Shown: positions 52,365-57,985 of the stretch, piece by piece
How the letters are laid out: each line of letters opens with the position of its first letter
How positions within the stretch are numbered: the stretch's first letter is position 1
Source: Pseudomonas aestuarii
Lineage (GTDB): Bacteria; Pseudomonadota; Gammaproteobacteria; Pseudomonadales; Pseudomonadaceae
Direction of reading: 5' to 3'
Assembly (NCBI RefSeq): GCF_027988105.1
Contig: NZ_JAQJZJ010000017.1
Coordinates: 1-57,985, forward strand
Length of the DNA stretch: 57,985 bases
The notes under the pieces: generated by a model
What the model was told of the DNA's origin: nothing
The model's database searches: none
What the model saw: only the letters and a program-made list of their open reading frames with translations
Made by a program: the position numbers and the translations under genes

Positions 52365-53084
52365 TCAGCGGTTCTCAAAATGGGTCTGACGTTGCCCGCG
52401 CAACACGATATCGAAGCGGTAGGCCAGGCAGTCCATGGGGTTAGCCGCACTCATGTCGAGCTTGGCGATCAGCATCTGCACCGCATCCGGGTTGGCGATC
52501 GACTTGACGATCGGACACATCGGAATCAACGGGTCGCCCTCGAAGTACAGCTGGGTGATCAGGCGGGTAGAGATCGACGGGCCACTGATGGAGACGTGAA
52601 TATGCGCCGGACGCCAGTCATTCGGGCCGTTGCGCCAGGGATAAGGCCCGGGCTTGATGGTGCGGAAGCTGTAATTGCCTTGGCTATCGGTCAATGTGCG
52701 GCCGACGCCTCCGAAGTTGGGGTCGAGCGGCGCCAGATAGCGGTCGTTCTTGTGCCGATAGCGCCCGCCAGCGTTGGCCTGCCACATCTCCACTAGGGTA
52801 TGCGCAATCGGCTTGCCGTACTGATCCATGACCCGCCCGGTAACGATGATGCGCTCGCCGATCGGCAGGCCACCGTTATTGAAGTTGAGCAGCAGGTCGT
52901 TGTCATACTGCCCCATCTTCAGGTGCGAGAAGTCCGGACCGCTGGTTTCCGAGATCGACTGCGGGATGCTCACCAGCGCCTGGCGCGGCGAGCGAGCTAT
53001 CGAGGTCTTGTAGTCCGGAGTGAAGGCCTTGGGGTGCCAATTACGGTCGCGAATGACGAAGCGGCTATGTTCCGCGTCAGACAT
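52365..53084 (-). CDS. pcaH: Protocatechuate 3,4-dioxygenase beta subunit
   Basis: The 239-residue iron-bearing subunit. Ligand tyrosines and histidines are readable in N-D-R-Y-L-A-P-L-D-P-N-F, G-P-Y-P-W-R and P-A-H-I-H-V-S. E-M-W-Q-A-N-A-G-G-R-Y is the family hallmark. AGAGGAG precedes the ATG. It is the first structural gene of the pca cluster, about 100 bp downstream of a PcaQ-type operator. Confidence 0.96.
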   Translation of the reverse strand: MSDAEHSRFVIRDRNWHPKAFTPDYKTSIARSPRQALVSIPQSISETSGPDFSHLKMGQYDNDLLLNFNNGGLPIGERIIVTGRVMDQYGKPIAHTLVEMWQANAGGRYRHKNDRYLAPLDPNFGGVGRTLTDSQGNYSFRTIKPGPYPWRNGPNDWRPAHIHVSISGPSISTRLITQLYFEGDPLIPMCPIVKSIANPDAVQMLIAKLDMSAANPMDCLAYRFDIVLRGQRQTHFENR

Positions 53085-53179
53085 GTCGATCTCCTCTAGT
53101 TGGAATGGATGCCGCGGCCTGCAGGCTCAGGCATAGCAACCAGTCTCAATTAGAATCACAAGGCTGAAAATTGAATATA

Positions 53180-53219
53180 TCGCTCACAACCATAACCATT
53201 TGGTTATGGATGTGAGCGA
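53180..53219. promoter_or_regulatory. PcaQ-type operator inside a 40-bp imperfect palindrome
   Basis: The core ATAACC-N4-GGTTAT (53192-53207) fits the ATAACC-N4-GGTTAA box described for PcaQ of Sinorhizobium. It is embedded in longer arms (18 bases each, 17 matching) reaching 53180 and 53219. It lies 95-135 bp upstream of pcaH and overlaps the stop codon of pcaQ itself. Confidence 0.8.
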
Positions 53220-54130
53220 TACTCAGCTGCCGCCGAGCGCAAGGTCTCGCAACACCACTGCGCCGCCAACGAAAGTGCCGCCGTAGGATTACTGCAAATA
53301 CCCACCGAGCCACCAGGCTCCTGCAGACCAATATTCAACTCAATCAGCTCGCCACGCGCCAGATCCTGGCGCACGGCATCCTGCGGCGCGATCCACACCG
53401 CATCGCTGCACTGCACATAACGCCGACTGAGGGCGACCGATAGTGTTTCCAAGCGCTGCTGCGGCATGACGACACCACATTGCACGTAGAGACTATCGGC
53501 AGAGCGGCGAATAGTGGTTCCGGCCAGCGGTAGCACCACAGGATATTCGCCGAGGCGGCTGCGGTCACGTAGATCGACCTGCAACAACGCGTGGCCGGGA
53601 CGCACCACCAGCAGCATCGATTCGCTGTACAGGTGTTCAAAGGTCAGGCCTTCGATTTGCGGGCTGTCGGTCATGCGCCCGACCACCAGATCCAGCGCAC
53701 CGACGCGCAGCTGATCGAGCAGATGCGCGCTAGGTCCAGTGACCACACTGACCACCAGGGCCGTGTGCTGCTCGTGCAGGCGCCGCACCACCTCGGGCAG
53801 CAGCGAACTTTCCACCGTCGACAGCACGCCCAGGCGCACCACCCCGGCCTCATGCTCGCCACTGCGTAGGCTGCGCACGCCCTCGCGCAGAGCTTGCACG
53901 CTGGGCCCGGCGTAACGCAGAAAGGCCAGCCCGGCAGCGGTCGGCGTGACGCCCTGCTTACTGCGCTCGAATAGGCGGGCAGCAAGAATTTCCTCCAGCT
54001 CTTTGAGCGTCTTCGACACCGCCGGCTGGCTGATCGCCAAGCCCACGGCAGCGCGCGCCAGACTGCCTTGGCGGGCGACTTCGAGAAAGCACAGCAGGTG
54101 GCGGAACTTGATGCGGTTGTCGATGTTCAT
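53204..54130 (-). CDS. pcaQ: LysR-family activator of the pca genes
   Basis: A 308-residue regulator with N-terminal helix-turn-helix G-S-L-A-R-A-A-V-G-L-A-I-S-Q-P-A-V-S-K-T-L near residues 22-42 and a LysR effector domain (about 95-300). Sequence and position, immediately upstream of pcaHG with a PcaQ box between, identify PcaQ, which responds to beta-carboxymuconate or protocatechuate products. The start at 54130 aligns with other PcaQ proteins; the longer frame adds 19 residues. It is transcribed toward pcaH, not divergently, which is less common. Confidence 0.9.
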   Translation of the reverse strand: MNIDNRIKFRHLLCFLEVARQGSLARAAVGLAISQPAVSKTLKELEEILAARLFERSKQGVTPTAAGLAFLRYAGPSVQALREGVRSLRSGEHEAGVVRLGVLSTVESSLLPEVVRRLHEQHTALVVSVVTGPSAHLLDQLRVGALDLVVGRMTDSPQIEGLTFEHLYSESMLLVVRPGHALLQVDLRDRSRLGEYPVVLPLAGTTIRRSADSLYVQCGVVMPQQRLETLSVALSRRYVQCSDAVWIAPQDAVRQDLARGELIELNIGLQEPGGSVGICSNPTAALSLAAQWCCETLRSAAAEYRSHP

Positions 54131-54143
54131 GCGGTTCTCTGGC

Positions 54144-55013
54144 TCAACGTTGCAGGCGGAAGGACTTGGGCGTCTGCCCGCTGCCACGCTTGAAGAAGCG
54201 GGAAAAATACGCCGGTTCGGAAAAGCCCAGGCTGTCCGATACCTGGTTGACGGTCATCGCGGTGTAGACCAGGCAGCGCTTGGCTTCCAGCAACAGGCGC
54301 TGGTTGATCAGCTGCAAGGCCGACTGCCCAGCCAGGCGCCGACACAGAGCATTCAGGTGGGCGGCGCTGATGCCCAGTTCGGCAGCGTAACGCTCGATGG
54401 CCAGGTGCTCGCGAAAATGAATTTCCAGCAGGCGGGTAAAGCGCTGCAAATGATCACGACCACGGTCCGTGCTCTGCGTCTCGGCATGTGTCAGCGCCAG
54501 TGAGCGGCGCCCGACCCACACCAGCAAGGCGCTGATCAGCGATTGCAGCATCAGCTCGCGCCCCGGCTGCTGCTCGCTGTACTCCACAGAGATGGAGTCG
54601 AACAGTGCATCCAGGTAACGCTGCTGCTCTCCCACCGGGTAGCAGGCGGCGCGCGTCAGCGGCAGGCTGTCGAGCACCGTACCGAGCTGCTCCACCAGCG
54701 GCAGGGCCAAGCTCAGCACGTGACCCTGGATGTCCTGGGAAAAACGGAAACCATGCACGCTGAGCGCCGGTACCACCTGCAGCGAGGGCTCCTGCACACG
54801 GTTGACCACGCCCTCTACTTCCAACTCGGCGCGACCACCCTGCACGTACAGCAATTGCACCAGATCGCCATGTCGATGCGGCTTGATCTCCCACTCGTGC
54901 TGACGACTGCGCTCGGGAATCGACTCGCAATGGATCAGATCCGGCGTCGGCCAGGCAGCCGTCTCGCCGTACAGTTTGAACACAGGCACTGCCACGACAG
55001 AGGCTTTGTTCAT
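54144..55013 (-). CDS. pobR: AraC-family regulator of pobA
   Basis: A 289-residue regulator (also called PobC in some Pseudomonas). The N-terminal cupin-like sensor includes W-E-I-K-P-H-R-H-G-D-L-V-Q-L-L-Y near residue 40-55. The C-terminal AraC double helix-turn-helix ends V-S-D-S-L-G-F-S-E-P-A-Y-F-S-R-F-F-K-R near 255-275. It is divergent from pobA across 140 bp and probably activates it with 4-hydroxybenzoate. The start at 55013 is preferred; the longer frame has hydrophobic residues from the intergenic region. Confidence 0.88.
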   Translation of the reverse strand: MNKASVVAVPVFKLYGETAAWPTPDLIHCESIPERSRQHEWEIKPHRHGDLVQLLYVQGGRAELEVEGVVNRVQEPSLQVVPALSVHGFRFSQDIQGHVLSLALPLVEQLGTVLDSLPLTRAACYPVGEQQRYLDALFDSISVEYSEQQPGRELMLQSLISALLVWVGRRSLALTHAETQSTDRGRDHLQRFTRLLEIHFREHLAIERYAAELGISAAHLNALCRRLAGQSALQLINQRLLLEAKRCLVYTAMTVNQVSDSLGFSEPAYFSRFFKRGSGQTPKSFRLQR

Positions 55014-55153
55014 CGAGCAGAAACCTTCGAAAAGTCCATAAATATAATCGAATAGTGCCTTCAAAACCGTTGTTAATCCACCAAAAATACAGGGAAACCA
55101 ATCAAGCCCCAGCGACAGCAATTGCCGCTGCCGATACCCCGAGGACAATAACA

Positions 55154-56338
55154 ATGAAAACCCAAGTTGCCATCATCGGTGCAGGCCCGTCAGGTCTCCT
55201 GCTCGGCCAGTTGCTCCACAAGGCCGGTATCGACAACATCATCATCGAACGCCAGAGTCCCGACTATGTACTCGGCCGCATCCGTGCCGGCGTGCTGGAA
55301 CAGGGCATGGTCGACCTCCTGCGCGAGGCCGGCGTGAGTGAACGCATGGACCGCGAAGGGCTGGTGCATGACGGCTTCGAACTGGCCTTCGACGGCCGCC
55401 GCGAACGCATCGACTTGCGCGAGCTCACCGGCGGCAAGACCGTGATGATCTACGGTCAGACCGAAGTCACCCGCGACCTGATGGACGCGCGCCAGGCCAG
55501 CGGCGGCATCACCCTTTACAACGTGACGGACGCACAACTGCACGAGCTCAAGGGCGAGCGGCCGCATGTCAGCTTCACCCATAACGGCGAAACGGTGCGC
55601 CTGGACTGCGAGCACATCGCCGGCTGCGATGGCTTCCACGGCGTATCGCGCCAGTCGATTCCGCAAGGCGTTCTCAAGGAATTCGAACGGGTCTACCCGT
55701 TCGGTTGGCTGGGCGTACTGGCCGACACTCCGCCGGTCAACGAGGAGCTGATCTACGCCAACCATGAACGTGGCTTCGCCCTGTGCAGCATGCGCTCACC
55801 AACCCGTACCCGTTATTACGTGCAGGTCGGCAGTGATGAGCAGGTCGAGGACTGGTCCGACGAACGCTTCTGGAACGAACTGAAAAGTCGCCTTCCGGCC
55901 GAAACCGCCGCGCGCCTGATCACCGGCCCATCCATCGAGAAGAGCATCGCGCCGCTGCGCAGCTACGTGGTCGAGCCCATGCAGTACGGCCACTTGTTCC
56001 TAGTTGGCGATGCCGCACACATCGTTCCACCAACCGGCGCCAAGGGCCTGAACCTCGCTGCCAGCGATGTCAGCACGCTGTACCGCATCCTACTCAAGGT
56101 CTATCGCGAGGGGCGCAACGATCTGCTGGAGCGCTATTCGACAGTGTGTCTGAAGCGCATCTGGAAGGCCGAACGCTTTTCCTGGTGGATGACCTCGATG
56201 CTGCACAAGTTTCCCGACACGGACGCCTTCAGCCAGCGCATGCAGCAGACCGAGCTGGACTATTTCGTCGGATCTGAGGCCGGGCGCAAGACCATTGCGG
56301 AAAACTACGTCGGGCTGCCCTACGAAGCCATCGAGTAA
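55154..56338 (+). CDS. pobA: 4-hydroxybenzoate 3-monooxygenase
   Basis: A 394-residue NADPH-dependent flavoprotein that converts 4-hydroxybenzoate to protocatechuate. G-A-G-P-S-G lies at residues 9-14, the D-G motif in C-D-G-F-H-G-V-S-R near 158 and G-D-A-A-H-I-V-P-P-T-G-A-K-G-L-N-L-A near 285-302. Length equals the P. aeruginosa enzyme. GAGGACAATAACA leads to the ATG; the longer frame would overlap the divergent promoter. Its product enters the adjacent pca genes. Confidence 0.96.
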   Translation: MKTQVAIIGAGPSGLLLGQLLHKAGIDNIIIERQSPDYVLGRIRAGVLEQGMVDLLREAGVSERMDREGLVHDGFELAFDGRRERIDLRELTGGKTVMIYGQTEVTRDLMDARQASGGITLYNVTDAQLHELKGERPHVSFTHNGETVRLDCEHIAGCDGFHGVSRQSIPQGVLKEFERVYPFGWLGVLADTPPVNEELIYANHERGFALCSMRSPTRTRYYVQVGSDEQVEDWSDERFWNELKSRLPAETAARLITGPSIEKSIAPLRSYVVEPMQYGHLFLVGDAAHIVPPTGAKGLNLAASDVSTLYRILLKVYREGRNDLLERYSTVCLKRIWKAERFSWWMTSMLHKFPDTDAFSQRMQQTELDYFVGSEAGRKTIAENYVGLPYEAIE

Positions 56339-56567
56339 GTTTATCCGGCTCCCTGCAGTAGCAATGCTCTGGGCGTTTTTTACAAAAGGCAAAGCTTTCG
56401 CAACGCAAAGTGGGTGCATCCCAAGGTTCGTCACAGCAATATGAACCTAGCTGTTGCTGCTCGGTGTGTCCGGTATCGATTGTAGATTCAACCGGTCGAG
56501 GGATTGGCCGGCGCGGCGGGACAACATGAAGTGGGACATGACAATACCTTCCTTGGTGGTGAAATCA

Positions 56568-57110
56568 TCATGAGGATCGTCGATAACTCAGCCCTGCCCC
56601 GCGAAACTGCATAGGTACGATATCCAACCCACAACCAGCAACTCGCTTTCGTGCTGGCAAGTATTGCAGCCCTGCAACGCCCACTCCGGATAGAGCTCTT
56701 CGATGATGGTTTGCATTCACGCAGGACCTGACGCCACGCGTTCTCAGGGTCAACACCAGGAGCAAGGGACAGAGCGGTGGATAAGCCGGCGCCGACGGCT
56801 TTTTGAGCGGGGGATCAGCCAGCGCGGCGGCGGGCACCGGGGCCGCAGATGAGACCTCGGCCGGTGTCGCGGCGGAACCCTGATGCGTCACTTTCTGTCG
56901 CCGGGCGCGGTACCGGCGCTGGCGTTCGGCATGCCTGAACCGGCCGGCGCGACTGCGCTGATAGCGGGCGCCAGCGGACCGCCGCGACGCCGCACGAGCC
57001 GTCTGCGCGCACGCCGAACCGCAGTAGCGCTGGCCGCGATCGCAGGCGGAGCAGATCAGGCACTGGCGCCGGCAACCGGCGCAATTGAACAGGCGGGAAG
57101 TGGTTTCCAT
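56568..57110 (-). CDS. Cys-rich, Arg-rich protein of unknown function
   Basis: 180 codons. The N-terminal 75 residues look real: C-A-G-C, then C-L-I-C-S-A-C-D-R-G-Q-R-Y-C-G-S-A-C, a zinc-ribbon-like set, followed by a very basic stretch (R-Y-Q-R-S-R-A-G-R-F-R-H-A) ending in K-V-T-H-Q-G-S. Small proteins of this kind occur beside mobile elements, from memory. The C-terminal 100 residues are low-complexity (Ala/Pro/Leu) and may be read out of frame, so the true gene may be shorter or broken. The gap 56339-56567 after pobA holds nothing supported. Confidence 0.45.
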   Translation of the reverse strand: METTSRLFNCAGCRRQCLICSACDRGQRYCGSACAQTARAASRRSAGARYQRSRAGRFRHAERQRRYRARRQKVTHQGSAATPAEVSSAAPVPAAALADPPLKKPSAPAYPPLCPLLLVLTLRTRGVRSCVNANHHRRALSGVGVAGLQYLPARKRVAGCGLDIVPMQFRGAGLSYRRSS

Positions 57111-57428
57111 CGACGATCCTGGCCGATGTCACTGGACCCACCCACGAGGTAGCGAGATACTTACACGCAACCGCGCCCAGCGCGGGGTGGGGCGCGGCAC
57201 TGGGAAAGACTTGGCGGTTGGCCCCGGTGTCGCGTCGTTTTTGATCGGCACCCACTATCTACGTCGAAACGCCGTGCCTGTCAGCAGTCGATACGGTACC
57301 TGCCCCATATCCGCCCCTCATTCCGATCAGTTCGACGCGAAGAATCGTCGTGATCACGGCGTGCTCGCCGCCTGGGGCGCTAATTCGCCGGATAGATGCG
57401 GTTTTTGATAGCCATCTACAGGTGTACC
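57111..57428. other. Gene-free stretch before the terminal small genes
   Basis: About 318 bp with only weak open frames and no ribosome sites. It probably contains the promoters of the leftward Cys-rich gene and the rightward small genes. No palindrome stands out. Confidence 0.4.
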
Positions 57429-57704
57429 ATGGCTGAGTTCGAAACCTGCGTTGTCCCTTTTCCACGGCGGCCAAGTCCGCTGCACGAATCCGAGCCCTCC
57501 CCTCTTCCTGTAGAAGCTGCTGCCGAGTTGCGTGCGACTATGCTCGGCGACTTACTCGATCAGATGTCTGGGCAGGATGGCTTCCAGCCGGAGAATCTGC
57601 GGCTGCGAGTCGCGACCTATGCCGCCCAGGATCTGCTCGACGAGATGGTCGTACTCTATCGGCGCGCGCTGTCCGAAGCGCGAGGAGGTGTCAGCCATGA
57701 GTAA
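57429..57704 (+). CDS. Small acidic protein of unknown function (element backbone candidate)
   Basis: 91 residues with AGGTG upstream of the ATG. A Pro-rich N-terminus is followed by a helical region (L-R-A-T-M-L-G-D-L-L-D-Q-M and Y-A-A-Q-D-L-L-D-E-M-V-V-L-Y-R-R). No known motif. Its stop overlaps the next start by eight bases, so the two genes are translationally coupled. Confidence 0.6.
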   Translation: MAEFETCVVPFPRRPSPLHESEPSPLPVEAAAELRATMLGDLLDQMSGQDGFQPENLRLRVATYAAQDLLDEMVVLYRRALSEARGGVSHE

Positions 57705-57985
57705 AGGCATCATGACCTTGCTTCCCCCGCACGATGGTCATCCTGGCATGGAGATCACCTGGGCGGCGGATTGTCGGCTGGCCTTCAACCAAGGCGTGAG
57801 CTTCGCCCAGACCTGGCTCGACAATGCCCATAGCGGCTGGCTTTGGGGCGTTATGATTGCCGAGCGCGATCTATTGCCTTGCGCCATAGAGAGACGGGCC
57901 TTCGAAGTCGGCTTCCTCAGCCGCATCCATCAGCGTTTATGCTCGCCACAGTGTAGCGGTGAGCTAATCAAGGATGCGGCGTTGA
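57697..57985 (+). CDS. Unknown protein, runs off the window end
   Basis: Starts at ATG 57697 after GAGGAGGTG and stays open for 96 codons to the last base. The visible part has G-M-E-I-T-W-A-A-D-C-R-L-A-F-N-Q-G and Trp-rich W-L-D-N-A-H-S-G-W-L-W-G. I do not recognise the family. Coupling to the preceding small gene suggests an accessory or conjugative-element operon continuing to the right. Confidence 0.6.
   Translation, partial: MSKGIMTLLPPHDGHPGMEITWAADCRLAFNQGVSFAQTWLDNAHSGWLWGVMIAERDLLPCAIERRAFEVGFLSRIHQRLCSPQCSGELIKDAAL

Noticed and set aside
1..57985. CRISPR array, rRNA genes, complete tRNA genes, defence or toxin systems
   Set aside because: I saw no regularly spaced repeats, no rRNA and no full tRNA by eye; a short tRNA could have been missed without a covariance search.

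Overview
The window looks like a Pseudomonas chromosome, or a close gammaproteobacterial relative. It is GC-rich, with clear GGAG-type ribosome sites, complete pob and pca genes of Pseudomonas type and a glutathione-independent formaldehyde dehydrogenase of P. putida type. Nearly every gene on the right concerns uptake, sensing or breakdown of aromatic or lipophilic compounds.

Positions 1-10.3 kb look like older chromosome. They hold an exported sulfatase with a tiny peptide gene upstream, a dehydratase/cupin pair, two tandem AraC paralogues, a large eight-haem cytochrome with HEAT/TPR repeats, and about 1.2 kb of decayed mobile DNA. At 10263-10307 lies a 45-nt 3' fragment of a tRNA-Pro(GGG), followed by its terminator. 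Its orientation implies that everything to its right is an element integrated at that tRNA. The intact tRNA and the integrase would lie beyond the right edge.

The putative island holds several modules. (a) 10.8-16.8 kb: a cyclase, an SDR epimerase, a fumarylacetoacetate-hydrolase-like protein, an SMP-30 lactonase and a small Rieske protein, with an AraC regulator. (b) 17-23.9 kb: two VanA-type Rieske oxygenases, and between them a LacI-controlled operon (AhpD-like protein, HisD/HpsN-like dehydrogenase, SDR) with a perfect operator palindrome. (c) 23.9-37.6 kb: one long minus-strand transport and redox block, DUF1302 - DUF1329 - [IS pile-up] - YCF48 - RND/MMPL - MFS - RutE-like reductase - SDR. 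Two insertion sequences and a remnant cut it between DUF1329 and YCF48. (d) 37.7-45.6 kb: a flavin monooxygenase, a LysR regulator, a chemoreceptor, an alpha/beta hydrolase, a two-domain extradiol-type (VOC) dioxygenase and an exported protein of unknown function. (e) 45.9-48.4 kb: formaldehyde dehydrogenase and a VanB-type reductase, the natural partners of the two VanA-type oxygenases. (f) 48.9-56.3 kb: pcaC-D-B-G-H, pcaQ, an AraC-type pob regulator and divergent pobA, giving 4-hydroxybenzoate to protocatechuate to the beta-ketoadipate pathway. The last 1.5 kb carries small unrecognised genes that look like element backbone.

Inferred joint role: an outer-membrane/RND system and a chemoreceptor handle a lipophilic or methoxylated aromatic. 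Rieske oxygenases with the shared VanB-type reductase demethylate or hydroxylate it, and FdhA removes the formaldehyde. The product then enters either the extradiol branch (module d) or the intradiol pca branch. Several genes are broken. pcaD and one SDR carry single-base frameshifts in homopolymers, which could be real or sequencing errors. The IS4 transposase, a second IS1182 transposase and a LysR gene are plainly decayed.
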